The translations under genes were made by a program, and so were the position numbers. This document shows, piece by piece, positions 10,901-17,944 of a stretch of DNA of 64,000 bases. The first letter of the stretch is position 1. Each line of letters opens with the position of its first letter. The notes beneath the pieces were generated by a model, which ran no database searches, was not told the DNA's origin, and was given only the letters and a program-made list of their open reading frames with translations. Location: the NCBI GenBank assembly GCA_958296105.1, contig OY282441.1, positions 1,749,800-1,813,799 on the forward strand, written 5' to 3'. Source of the DNA: an uncultured Dehalococcoidia bacterium. GTDB taxonomy: Bacteria; Chloroflexota; Dehalococcoidia; Lucifugimonadales; UBA1123.

Positions 10901-13324
10901 GGCGGCTGGACTGCCACGACCAGTGCGGCATTCACGGTGGCAAGTCTCACGGCGGGAGACGAATTCGGCATCTCTGTATCCGTGAGCGCGGACGGCGGCG
11001 CGGTGGCGGTCGGCGCGCCCAATCATGGGAGCGGCGCGGCATACGTCTTCACCAAGCCGAACGGCGGATGGACTGCCACGACCAGCGCGGCAAGGCTCAC
11101 GGCGGCAAGCGGCGCGGCGGGAGACGAATTCGGCATATCGGTATCCGTGAGCGGAGACGGCGGCGCGGTCGCAGTCGGCGCGCCCAATCACGGCGGGGCG
11201 GGCGCGGCATACATGTTCACCAAGCCGAACGGCGGCTGGACTGCCACGACCAGCGCGGCGAAGCTCGCGCATGACGGCTCGAACGGAGACCTCTTCGGCA
11301 TCTCTGTATCCACCAATGGGGATGGCAGCCTGATAGTGGCTGGCGCGTCGAATGACGATTTTTACGGGGCAAGCGCCGGCTCCGCATACGTGTTCGCCAA
11401 GCCGAACGGCGGCTGGGCGAGCGACGCCGCGCGCGCCAAGCTGACCGAGCCGAAGCGCACTTTCGCAAACAGCAAGTTTGGGTCAGCCGTGTCCGTGGGC
11501 GGAGACACCATAGCGGTGGGCGGCCCAAGCCTGACGGGAAGCGCATACGTGTTCGAGATGGCGGACGCGCCCCAGCCAACGCCGGTTGTGAATGCCGCCC
11601 CCGCCAGCGTGACGGAGGGACTCAGCGGCACGTCAGTCGCCGAGTTCGCCATCACCCTGTCCGCCGCCAGCGCGAAGACGGTCTCGGTGGAGTATTTCAC
11701 GTCCGAGACGTCCGGGACGAACGCGGCTGCGCCCGGAGAAGACTATATCCACGCCAGCGGAACGCTGACGTTCCAGCCGGGCGATACTCTAGAGACGGCG
11801 CGGATAACAGTCGTGGGCAACACGGTCGCAGAGCCGAGCGAAACCTTCACCCTCACGCTCAAAGACGCCGTGAACGCCGAGATATCCGAAAACGCCTCCA
11901 GCTCCAGCGCCACGATCATAGACGCCGGCACTGGCGGCGGTGGTGGAGGAGGCGGTGGCGGTGGCGGCGGTGGCGGCGGTGGTGGAGGCGGCGGCGGTAG
12001 CTCGCGCCGAGTTCCGGACCCGGTGATAGCCTTCTCGCCGTCCATCATCTCGTTCATAGCCGAGAAGGGCGGCGGCGCGCCCGCGCCGCGTCGGTTCGAG
12101 GTGTGGAACGCCGAACGGGGAAGAATGGGATTCAGCGTCTCCTCGAATGCGCGCTGGCTTTCGCTCTCGCCTGCTCGTGAGCTTTCCGAAGGCCCGAACG
12201 ACCAGAAGAACATAACTGCGAGCGCGAACCCGTCCGGCTTAGAGATCGGCTCGCACAGAGCCACGATAACGATAACGCAGATCGGGGGCGATGAGTCGTC
12301 CGACAGCCTAGCTGTGACGCTGACGATAACGGGCGACGATTCGACCAGAAGCACAGTGTCGCCGCAGTCCGCCGCGAGCGTCGAGCTTCCGGATTCGAGT
12401 GTGAGCCTGTCGGTGCCGCCGGGCGCGGTGACGGAGAGATCGGAGATCCGAGTAACGAAGGTGGACGCGGCGACGCTCGGCGCGCCGCCGAGCGTGAACG
12501 AGCGCGTCGTGCTGACAGTGGAGCTGAACACGTACCGAGTGGGCGGGACGAACCCCATCGAAACCACCTACTCCGCCCCGATGGATCTGAGGTTCGCGCT
12601 GCCGCAGAGCGCGGAAGGGGCGTGCGCCGCCGGCCGCGTCAGCGTGTACCGCGTCGACGGCGGGCTGTGGGAACGTCTCGAACACCGATGCGAGACTGAC
12701 GCCGCCGGCCGCGTATGGGCGGTTACGGAGCTTATCCGCTTCAGCAAGTTCGCCATGTCCATATCCGAGGATCTGCCCACTCCCAGCCCGACGCCGTCAC
12801 CAACGCCGACCGCCACACCCGCGCCGAAGGTAGTCTCCGCGCCGAAGCCAACCCCTGCGCCGTCCGCTACGCCGTCACCAACGCCTACTGCCACGCCCGC
12901 GCCGTCCGCCACGCCAACGCCGTCCGCCACGCCCGCGCCTACTGCCACGCCATCACCAACGTCGACCGCCACACCCGCGCCTACTGCCACGCCGTCGCCA
13001 ACGTCGACCGCCACGCCCGCGCCTACTGCCACGCCGTCACCAACGCCTACTGCCTCTCCGACGTCTGTTCCCCCCACGCCGAGCGCCACCCCCTCCCCGA
13101 GCGCGACGGCATCGGCGACGGCGGCTCCCACTCCGCCCGCGCCCGTATCCTTCGCGCTTCAGCCCACGCCGTCCGCCGTCCCCGCGCCTGAGTCAATGGC
13201 AGGCGGCGCAGAGACGGGAGCATCGAGCGCCGCCCCGATCATCGCCCTCGTCGTCATGCTGACGCTTGCGGCGGCGAGCATCGCGTTCTTCCTGTGGCGA
13301 AGCGCCAGAGCGCGGGGCGCGTAG
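4967..13324 (+). CDS. Giant membrane-anchored cell-surface subtilase (S8) with PPC, FG-GAP-like, Calx-beta and stalk domains
   Basis: About 2,785 residues. In order: a signal peptide (about 14-44), an acidic propeptide with an inhibitor-like segment (to ~255), six PPC-like beta domains (~260-990), and a subtilisin domain with catalytic Asp1025 (GIIDGG), His1063 (STHGTEVAE) and Ser1343 (GTSQAAPHVAG). Then come about 14 FG-GAP-like beta-propeller repeats (~1413-2200, GAAYVFTKPxGGW), a Calx-beta domain, ~22 glycines, a BACON-like domain, a ZU5-like beta region, a Thr/Pro stalk (~2604-2742), and one membrane helix with a basic tail. It should be an exported protease tethered outside the cell. PPC domains usually follow the protease, so their position before it is uncommon. 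The start at 4967 has GGGGGAAG just upstream; 5006 is an alternative ATG. The substrate is unknown. Confidence 0.9.
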   Translation: MRYGQEQLARDSSMKRPRAPKVAAQMSLTVLAFIALAMVALADSPRSHADSGEGDAPPIDMEEITPDGDLPIPIDIDDPNDLLPVFLDDERGGDLSTLLTSKKTGEDEPSLDGKKADEDDLPFPLAWEKRGDTVSDGEVDLSPDILGEKPKPKYPTLMSSLDRLVVDVETGVLSAADAVKQTPMRDESDSGVAVTVYASEDISAAKRFLADRGVEIRNVGKTYLEAYVPMNLLGEVSEQPGVIRVQTIVGPQIDQTTPDPCITDLGSLSAPVSRAGSWSSECESERRAGRYSRYYTFTLAQNSFVNIDLASPTVDTYLRLMIGAGKSGGLIAFNDDGGEGTNSRIRRRLPPGAYTIEATTFSAMTEGSFTIEIETSIPQICPPTSLNLASGNATSSSAWVDTCESANLIGHRARHYSFTLARDSFVTIQLESPDVDTRMYLIFGASSTGSVIAGTDIVGGSIPTSTSYLEQTLPSGAYTIEATTFQAGYAGNFTLTVSATPATSVPSIQCGTNVTNRLSRSRTWTLASSWSYGCDAFRILDRHARYYYFTLTEEQHVTVDLTSLDADTYMLLLQLFSDGSQRQIAGNDDGGAGTNSRIRSVLPPGRYVIIATTVFPNVTGRFALRIVAAGSVCQDTLGAVSGTETVTGSFAAGCDDLHRPGAYGRYYTFTLAQDSTIAIDLTSSNADTFMYLLSGASSTGAILARSDDGGAGTNSRISGTVVAGSYTVAATTDEPGDEGNFTLTISAEPIAPPRNICEASIGRIHVRATRSASFGAECDSTSRRGRYARYYSFSLERFSHVTINLTSFNADTYLYLLQGFGASGASLAFDDDGGPGSNSRISAALTAGDYTVEATTFRAADEGDFTLAIAVSEFELSPQCINQLGTIRGKVVRSGVWSDGCHAPHLPSLVRHYGFTLTEDSHVTIDLISSVDKLLILLRGSETSSPFITSSPFTTTAGDDARIRAALTAGDYLVRATSLVGAGAFSLVIDASPGKITSQGAAAHGAPGWNALGFTGEGVRVGIIDGGFRGYSALVGTELPEPLGERCYNRSGIIDCDATTSTHGTEVAEAVVDIAPDVSLYLADPHTRGDLFRTVDWMISERVSVINQSLSYAWDGPGDGTSPFEDSPLAAVDRAVRGGIVWVNSAGNTGGDVWLGSYSDADGDGLIEFSAGDETNSVQTSGISIPYLFELRWEDSWTGARRDLDLYLIDSQNRVVAYSADPQYGEMGQIPYESIFLPLRLQRGLYRVVVRHAAGDAPAWVQMRNFRPGLALEHGSRGSIGNPAESANPGMLAAGAAPWFDTDRVESFSARGPTTDGRVKPDVVGADGGISAAGNGDYFYGTSQAAPHVAGIAALARQRFPYLDAQDTARYIEDHAAPRPAQPGGTIEVPNNVWGYGLAQLPPVLPEVLRGHSLDAANPDDGDLAGYSVSVSADGGTIVAGAFGDDENGSLSGAAYVFTEPVGGWGSGTTTSAVKLTAESGSAGDRFGYSVAVSADGETIAVGAWGDSSEKGAAYVFTKPADGWTATTSAAKLTAADRNVRGFFGLSVSVSEDGSAIIAGAPGNLEDGSATGAAYVFTKPADGWTATTSAAKLTAADREAGDRFGASVAMSADGGTAAVGAWRESSTKGAAYVFTKPAGGWTAATSAAKLTAADGEAWSRFGTEAAVSADGETIAVGAWGDSSSKGAAYVFTKPADGWTATTSAAKLTAADGEAGDTFGARVAMSADGETIAVGAWERNLSKGAAYVFEMPAGGWTATTNAAKLTDGVSAALSADGGALVVGSWVGSMARGGGEVGVFRRPADGWVEGRSSIESLRLLALSVDPGSRIGSSLDVSEDGSAAAVGAPGDDANGDESGAAYVFSRPLSGWSGSSTSAKLTASDGSEGDEFGSSVGISSDGGAVAVAAPNHGSGAAYVFTKPVGGWTAPTSTSAKLSARAEDSGSGFGYSVAVSGDGSTIVVGAPYYNGNSGAAYVFTKPAGGWTATTSAAFTVASLTAGDEFGISVSVSADGGAVAVGAPNHGSGAAYVFTKPNGGWTATTSAARLTAASGAAGDEFGISVSVSGDGGAVAVGAPNHGGAGAAYMFTKPNGGWTATTSAAKLAHDGSNGDLFGISVSTNGDGSLIVAGASNDDFYGASAGSAYVFAKPNGGWASDAARAKLTEPKRTFANSKFGSAVSVGGDTIAVGGPSLTGSAYVFEMADAPQPTPVVNAAPASVTEGLSGTSVAEFAITLSAASAKTVSVEYFTSETSGTNAAAPGEDYIHASGTLTFQPGDTLETARITVVGNTVAEPSETFTLTLKDAVNAEISENASSSSATIIDAGTGGGGGGGGGGGGGGGGGGGGGGSSRRVPDPVIAFSPSIISFIAEKGGGAPAPRRFEVWNAERGRMGFSVSSNARWLSLSPARELSEGPNDQKNITASANPSGLEIGSHRATITITQIGGDESSDSLAVTLTITGDDSTRSTVSPQSAASVELPDSSVSLSVPPGAVTERSEIRVTKVDAATLGAPPSVNERVVLTVELNTYRVGGTNPIETTYSAPMDLRFALPQSAEGACAAGRVSVYRVDGGLWERLEHRCETDAAGRVWAVTELIRFSKFAMSISEDLPTPSPTPSPTPTATPAPKVVSAPKPTPAPSATPSPTPTATPAPSATPTPSATPAPTATPSPTSTATPAPTATPSPTSTATPAPTATPSPTPTASPTSVPPTPSATPSPSATASATAAPTPPAPVSFALQPTPSAVPAPESMAGGAETGASSAAPIIALVVMLTLAAASIAFFLWRSARARGA

Positions 13325-13384
13325 GACAGAATCGGGGATCGAACACGCCCCGCATCTGCCCAGCGAGGGATCGAACATCCCCCG

Positions 13385-13414
13385 TTGACAAACTCCAACG
13401 CCATCTTCTATATT
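13385..13414 (+). promoter_or_regulatory. Near-consensus sigma70-type promoter of znuACB
   Basis: TTGACA at 13385-13390 and TATATT at 13409-13414 are separated by 18 bp, among the best promoter matches in the window. Transcription would begin near 13421, giving a leader of about 140 nt that contains both operator-like palindromes. Confidence 0.65.
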
Positions 13415-13432
13415 CTGTAGCCAACTAGCTTA

Positions 13433-13508
13433 TTGATTCTGTGTATCAATGAATCCCCGCTGTTTGTTCGGCATTCTTGGCGGCGCGAATTGATACACAG
13501 TATCTCAA
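13433..13508 (+). promoter_or_regulatory. Two operator-like palindromes upstream of znuA
   Basis: Site 1 (13433-13449) reads TTGATTC-TGT-GTATCAA and site 2 (13490-13506) reads TTGATAC-ACA-GTATCTC. Each is nearly palindromic around a 3-bp centre. Together they also form a 12-bp perfect inverted repeat (13439-13450 with 13489-13500). Their place just after the predicted transcription start suggests repression, plausibly by a metal-responsive regulator. The motif is not one I can assign to Zur, MntR or another named regulator. Folding in the leader RNA is the alternative explanation. Confidence 0.5.
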
Positions 13509-13563
13509 ACGGTTTCCCCACGTGGAGGGGATGCCGATTCCGAGCAGGTAGGAGAGCGACAGA

Positions 13564-14856
13564 ATGAGATCGTCAATGCCCAAACTGATACTGCCCTTCG
13601 TCATTGCGCTTGCGCTGTTCATGGCGTGCGCCGATGACCCACCACCCGCGCCCGCGCCACCCACGCCCGCGCCCACGACGTCCCAGAGCCAGCAGACCGC
13701 TGCGCCTACTCCCGCATCCACTCCGGCGCCGATGCCCACGCCAGCCCAGAGCCAGCAGACCGCTGCGCCTACTCCCGCATCCACTCCGGCGCCGATGGAT
13801 TCGGAGACTGTCGAGGTCGTGACCACCAGCAACATCGTGGCGGACTGGGTCAGCAACATCGGAGGCGACAGGGTGAATGCGACGGCGCTCCTGCCGATGA
13901 ACGCCGATCCGCACACATTCCAGCCCGGCGCCCGCGACATCACGCGCGTGGCGGATGCCGACCTCGTTCTGACCGTCGGGCTCGGTCTGGAAGCGGGCTG
14001 GCTCACCGATCTCGTGGAAAACGCCGCGCGCGACCCCGAGAGCGTAGTCTCCCTCGGAGATGCAGTCGATCCCATCGAGTTCGTGGAGACGCTCCACGAG
14101 GACGAACACGAAGATGACGAGCATGACGAGGGCCACGACGAGGACGAAGGTCACGACGAAGACGAGCATGAGGACGAACACGACGAGGAAGAAGGCCACG
14201 ACGAGGACGAGCAGGACGAAGACCACGACGAGGAAGAAGGCCACGACGAGGACGAGCAGGACGAAGACCACGACGAGGAAGAAGGCCACGACGAAGACGA
14301 GCATGAGGACGAGCATGAGCATGGGGCGCTCGACCCGCACTTCTGGTTCGACCCGATTCGCGTGAAGCTCGCAGTCAGCTACATCGCGGCTCAGCTGTCC
14401 GCGCTCGATCCGGAGGGCAGCGACTCCTACAGCGCCAACGCCGCCGCGTACAGCTCGGAGCTGGACGATCTTCACGCTTGGATCGAAGAGAAGGTCTCCG
14501 CACTCCCCGCCAACGGGAGAAAGCTGGCAACGTCTCACGACAGCTTCCAGTACTTCGCCCAGAGGTACGGATTCGAGATCGTGGGCGCGGTTCTGCCCGG
14601 CGGAGGCACCGAGCGCGAGCCTTCGGCGCAGGAGATAGCGGAGCTGATAGACACGCTGCGCAGCGAGGGCGTGAAGGCGGTGTTCACCGAGACGACGGTC
14701 TCCAACACGCTCGCGGCTCGCGTGGCAGAGGAGGCGGGCGCGCGAATCGTCAAAGGCCTGTACACCGGTTCACTGGGCGAACCCGGAGGCGAAGGCGGGA
14801 CATACTTGGGCATTATGCGATACAATGTCGCAACTATCGTAGGGGCTTCGGAGTAG
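13564..14856 (+). CDS. znuA: Zinc ABC transporter substrate-binding lipoprotein
   Basis: A cluster A-I metal-binding lipoprotein (430 residues) that captures zinc outside the membrane for ZnuBC. It has a lipobox (LALFMAC) and a Pro/Thr-rich spacer containing a near-perfect duplicated segment. The metal-site histidines lie in NADPHTFQPGARD, DPHFWFDP and SHDSFQYFAQRYG, with an acidic ligand expected near FTETTVSN. Between the first two is a ~77-residue loop made almost only of Asp, Glu and His, encoded partly by 45-bp tandem repeats. A His-rich loop at this place is typical of zinc members, though this one is unusually long and acidic. AGGAG precedes the start at 13564; ATG 13576 is possible. 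Confidence 0.93.
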   Translation: MRSSMPKLILPFVIALALFMACADDPPPAPAPPTPAPTTSQSQQTAAPTPASTPAPMPTPAQSQQTAAPTPASTPAPMDSETVEVVTTSNIVADWVSNIGGDRVNATALLPMNADPHTFQPGARDITRVADADLVLTVGLGLEAGWLTDLVENAARDPESVVSLGDAVDPIEFVETLHEDEHEDDEHDEGHDEDEGHDEDEHEDEHDEEEGHDEDEQDEDHDEEEGHDEDEQDEDHDEEEGHDEDEHEDEHEHGALDPHFWFDPIRVKLAVSYIAAQLSALDPEGSDSYSANAAAYSSELDDLHAWIEEKVSALPANGRKLATSHDSFQYFAQRYGFEIVGAVLPGGGTEREPSAQEIAELIDTLRSEGVKAVFTETTVSNTLAARVAEEAGARIVKGLYTGSLGEPGGEGGTYLGIMRYNVATIVGASE

Positions 14857-14865
14857 AACTCAGAG

Positions 14866-15663
14866 TTGAGCGCACTCACAGATACAGACCAGATCCTCGC
14901 CACGTCCTCGCCTCCTCCACTGGCTGCCGAGGGTATCACGGTGGACCTCGGCGGCGTCCGCGTCCTCGACCGAGTCTCGTTCGAGGCAGGGCCGGGCTGC
15001 CTGATGGGAGTCGTAGGCCCGAACGGGGCGGGAAAGAGTACGCTGTTCAACGTCATCGTCGGGCTTCTGCCCGCGAGCGAGGGGCGGATACTGATTCACG
15101 GCAGGCGGATCGAAGACTCGCGCGGCATCGTGGCATACGTGCCGCAGCATGAGAAGGTCAACTGGCGGCTGCGGATGAAGGCGTGGGACGTGGTCATGCT
15201 CGGCAGGACGCGGCGGATCGGCTGGCTCAGACGTCCGCGCAGGGCGGACCGCGAGGCGGTGGAGTCCGCCCTGCGCCAAGCGGACATGTGGGAGCGGCGC
15301 TCGTCTCTGGTCGGCGAGTTGTCCGGGGGGCAGCGGCAGCGGGTGTTCGTCGCGCGCGCGCTCGCGCAGGGCGCGGACATCCTGCTTCTGGACGAGGCGT
15401 TCAGCGGCGTGGACATAGCCTCTCAAGAGGCGCTCGTCTCGGTGCTTCACGACCTGCGAGACCAGGGGCGGACGATCATGCTGTCGTCTCACGACGTCAG
15501 CCACGTCGCCCACTACTGTGACGAGTGCCTGTGTCTGAACTCGCACATCTGCGCGTGCGGCGCGCCGCAGGACGTTCTAACGCCCGAGGTGATGCGCGAG
15601 ATGTACGGGCCTTACGGCGCGGCGCCGGTACACGGAAGCGGATTCGATGGACACCATCGCTGA
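14866..15663 (+). CDS. znuC: Zinc ABC transporter ATP-binding protein
   Basis: This 265-residue ATPase powers zinc import through ZnuB. It has Walker A (GPNGAGKSTLFN), a Q-loop region (YVPQHEKVNW), the signature LSGGQRQRVFVARAL and Walker B (ILLLDEAFSGVD). YVPQHEKVNW is characteristic of Mn/Zn/Fe-type A-1 ATPases. It begins with TTG 9 nt after the znuA stop and overlaps znuB by 17 nt, so the three genes form one operon. Confidence 0.93.
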   Translation: MSALTDTDQILATSSPPPLAAEGITVDLGGVRVLDRVSFEAGPGCLMGVVGPNGAGKSTLFNVIVGLLPASEGRILIHGRRIEDSRGIVAYVPQHEKVNWRLRMKAWDVVMLGRTRRIGWLRRPRRADREAVESALRQADMWERRSSLVGELSGGQRQRVFVARALAQGADILLLDEAFSGVDIASQEALVSVLHDLRDQGRTIMLSSHDVSHVAHYCDECLCLNSHICACGAPQDVLTPEVMREMYGPYGAAPVHGSGFDGHHR

Positions 15664-16498
15664 CACGATACTGGCTCCGTTCCAGTACGAATTCATGGCG
15701 CGCGCCCTGCTGGTCTCTGCGCTCGTGGGCGTCATGTGTCCCATACTGGGCGCATACGTGGTCACCAGAGGGCTGGGCTTCATGGGCGACGCGCTCGCCC
15801 ACTCGGTGCTGCCCGGCATGGTGATCGCGTTCCTCGTGGGCGTGAGTCCGTTCTTCGGCGTAATCCCCACTGCCATCGGCGCGGCGCTGCTCATCGGCTA
15901 TCTGACCAAGCGCACGGGGCTGAGCGAGGACACCACCATAGGAATACTGTTCGCAGGAATGTTCGCGCTGGGATTGACGATGCTGACGGCGGCAAGGGGT
16001 CTGCCCGTCAATCTGGAGGACATCCTGCTAGGCCAGGTACTCGGCGTGTCGAGCGCGGACGTGGCGATCACGCTGGGGCTGACGGTGGGCGTCGCCGCGC
16101 TGATGATCGCGCTGCACAAGGAGCTCGTGTTCGCAAATTTCGATCCGATGGGGGCCGCCGTCGTCGGACTGCCTACGCAGCTGCTGGACTACGCGCTGCT
16201 GGCGCTGCTGGCGATCGTCACGGTCATCGCGCTTCAGGCGGTGGGCATAGTGCTGGTGATCTCGATGCTGATTACGCCCGCGGCGGCGGCGCAGGTGCTG
16301 GTTCGCAGCTTCACTTGGGCAATGGCGGCAGGGTCTCTCATCGGCGCGGCTTCGGCGGTGATCGGGCTGTACCTGTCGTTCCACTACAACCTCGCATCCG
16401 GCCCGGCTATGGCGCTGGTGGCGACGGGCTTCTTCATACTGGCAGCCGGCTGGCGCAGGCTGGCGGGCTGGCGCAGGCTGGCGAGAACGGCAGCCTGA
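15647..16498 (+). CDS. znuB: Zinc ABC transporter permease
   Basis: An ABC-3 family permease (283 residues) with seven to eight hydrophobic helices and the conserved segments GDALAHSVLPGMVIAFL and LVISMLITPAAAAQVL. It forms the membrane channel with ZnuC and receives zinc from ZnuA. The C-terminus contains a short direct repeat (RRLAGW twice) from a local duplication of about 18 bp at 16450-16490. It is the last gene of the operon. Confidence 0.93.
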   Translation: MDTIADTILAPFQYEFMARALLVSALVGVMCPILGAYVVTRGLGFMGDALAHSVLPGMVIAFLVGVSPFFGVIPTAIGAALLIGYLTKRTGLSEDTTIGILFAGMFALGLTMLTAARGLPVNLEDILLGQVLGVSSADVAITLGLTVGVAALMIALHKELVFANFDPMGAAVVGLPTQLLDYALLALLAIVTVIALQAVGIVLVISMLITPAAAAQVLVRSFTWAMAAGSLIGAASAVIGLYLSFHYNLASGPAMALVATGFFILAAGWRRLAGWRRLARTAA

Positions 16499-16605
16499 GA
16501 GCGCGGCGGCGGTACGACCCGCCCTTTCGACAAGCTCCCGATTGGGAAGCAGACGCTCTATCCCTTTGACCATCGGTTTGATTCCTTTCCCGCGCGGCGA
16601 TACAC

Positions 16606-16660
16606 TTGAACAGTAGATGGAACGCGCCCCCACCCTAACCCTCCCCCAGAGGGGGAGGCG
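16606..16660. repeat. Intergenic palindromic repeat preceded by a tail-cassette remnant
   Basis: The segment cttgaacagtagatggaacgc is nearly the same as the last codons and stop of the three tail-domain genes (for example 32621-32641). It is followed by the CCCCCACCCTAACCCTCCCCC palindromic repeat. No gene with that tail remains here. The rest of 16499-16741 shows no gene. Confidence 0.7.
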
Positions 16661-16741
16661 ATGGACTTTCTAAACGCCCGGATTCAGGTTGACGCGGCAA
16701 GGGCCGAACCGTTAGCTTGCAGTCTAGGATCAGTTCAAGAC

Positions 16742-17905
16742 ATGGGGGCAGGCGCGTCCCTCTGCGCCAACCTTGTGTCCGCGCCCAACCGCCTGTGGCG
16801 AAGGCGTGAGCGGAAAGGAAGTGGGGATACGTACACAGCAGCCATCATAGGCGCAGGGTTCATATCAGCCAAGAGGCATCTGCCCGCCTGGCTCCGTCTG
16901 CGCCGAGACGTGAGAGTCGCCGCCGTCTGCGACCTCGACCTCGATCGGGCCGAAGCGGTTAGCCGCGAATTCGGCGTTCCGTCGGCGTATGACGATGTCC
17001 GCCAGATGCTGGACATGGAGCGTCTGGACTTCGTCGACGTGTGTACGCCGCCGAGCGCGCACGCCGACATAGCGGCGGCGGCGCTGAAGGCGGGCGCGCA
17101 CGTCTTGGTCGAGAAGCCGCTGGCTGCGACGGTGGAAGAGTGCGAAAGGATCATCGAAGCCGAGCGGGAGTCCAGAGGCAGAGTCTGGGCAGCTCATACC
17201 GAGCTGTTCCATCCGTGCGTCGTAGAGGCTCGCAAGCGGGTGGAGCGTGGCGAAGTCGGAGACCTAACCGGAATGCGCATCTTCTACTCCACGCCGGTAA
17301 CCCTGATGACGGCAGACCCCAGCCACTTCGCCAACCGGCTGCCCGGCGGCGTCATAGGCGAAACATCGCCCCACGTGGCATACCTCGCAGGGGCATTCAT
17401 CGGAACTATCCGCGACGTCTGGGCTCGGGGGCGAAAATTCCTGTCGGAGTACACTTGGTCGCCCTTCGAGGACTATAGGCTGGAGCTCACGGGCAGCCGC
17501 GCCACGTGCAGCGCCGCGCTGACGTACACATCCAAACACTCGGCGTTTCTATTGGAGCTGTGGGGAACCGAAGGTCTGATCAAGATAGACATGCAGAGCA
17601 AGATACTCGCAGCCTACGACAGGGTAAGCCAATCCCCTTGGGGAATCGGCGTCTCCTCCCTCAGAGAGGCCGCCCAGATCGCATCGGGCGCGCTCGCCAA
17701 CGGCTTCGGCTATCTGGCGGGCAGATTCAGGAACATCCACGACAGGCTCATCAGAGAGTTCGTAGAGCGAAGCGTCAACGGTCTGCCCCCATCCGTCACC
17801 GCCGGCGACGGATTGGAAACGGTGCGGGTAATGAGCGTCATCAGCGAACAGCTGCAATCCCAAGCCTCCCCCGCGCAGTCAGGGGTACGAATGGGGGCGG
17901 CGTAA
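16742..17905 (+). CDS. Gfo/Idh/MocA family NAD(P)-dependent oxidoreductase
   Basis: The N-terminal Rossmann motif (AIIGAGFISAKRHLPA) and the EKPLA motif with the following CTPPS/HADIA region identify a Gfo/Idh/MocA dehydrogenase, a family that oxidises, reduces or epimerises sugars and sugar nucleotides. The C-terminal half is the usual beta-sheet substrate domain (ETSPHVAYLAGAFIG). At the head of a glycan locus it probably makes or alters a sugar precursor. The start is uncertain: ATG 16661 lies inside the intergenic repeat, ATG 16742 is used here, and GTG 16775 is closer to the motif. About 388 residues from 16742. Confidence 0.82.
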   Translation: MGAGASLCANLVSAPNRLWRRRERKGSGDTYTAAIIGAGFISAKRHLPAWLRLRRDVRVAAVCDLDLDRAEAVSREFGVPSAYDDVRQMLDMERLDFVDVCTPPSAHADIAAAALKAGAHVLVEKPLAATVEECERIIEAERESRGRVWAAHTELFHPCVVEARKRVERGEVGDLTGMRIFYSTPVTLMTADPSHFANRLPGGVIGETSPHVAYLAGAFIGTIRDVWARGRKFLSEYTWSPFEDYRLELTGSRATCSAALTYTSKHSAFLLELWGTEGLIKIDMQSKILAAYDRVSQSPWGIGVSSLREAAQIASGALANGFGYLAGRFRNIHDRLIREFVERSVNGLPPSVTAGDGLETVRVMSVISEQLQSQASPAQSGVRMGAA

Positions 17906-17944
17906 CGCGGGGCTGTGGGAACGTATCCAGAGGCCTCTTCACCC

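Noticed and set aside
11935..12003. The glycine-rich stretch of the giant protein as a fourth poly-G slippage tract
   Set aside because: It is a mix of GGC, GGT and GGA codons and not a single-base run, so single-base slippage is not expected.
13509..13540. A ggtttccccacgtggagggg block that looks like a type I CRISPR repeat
   Set aside because: It occurs once, with no second copy at spacer distance and no cas gene in the window.
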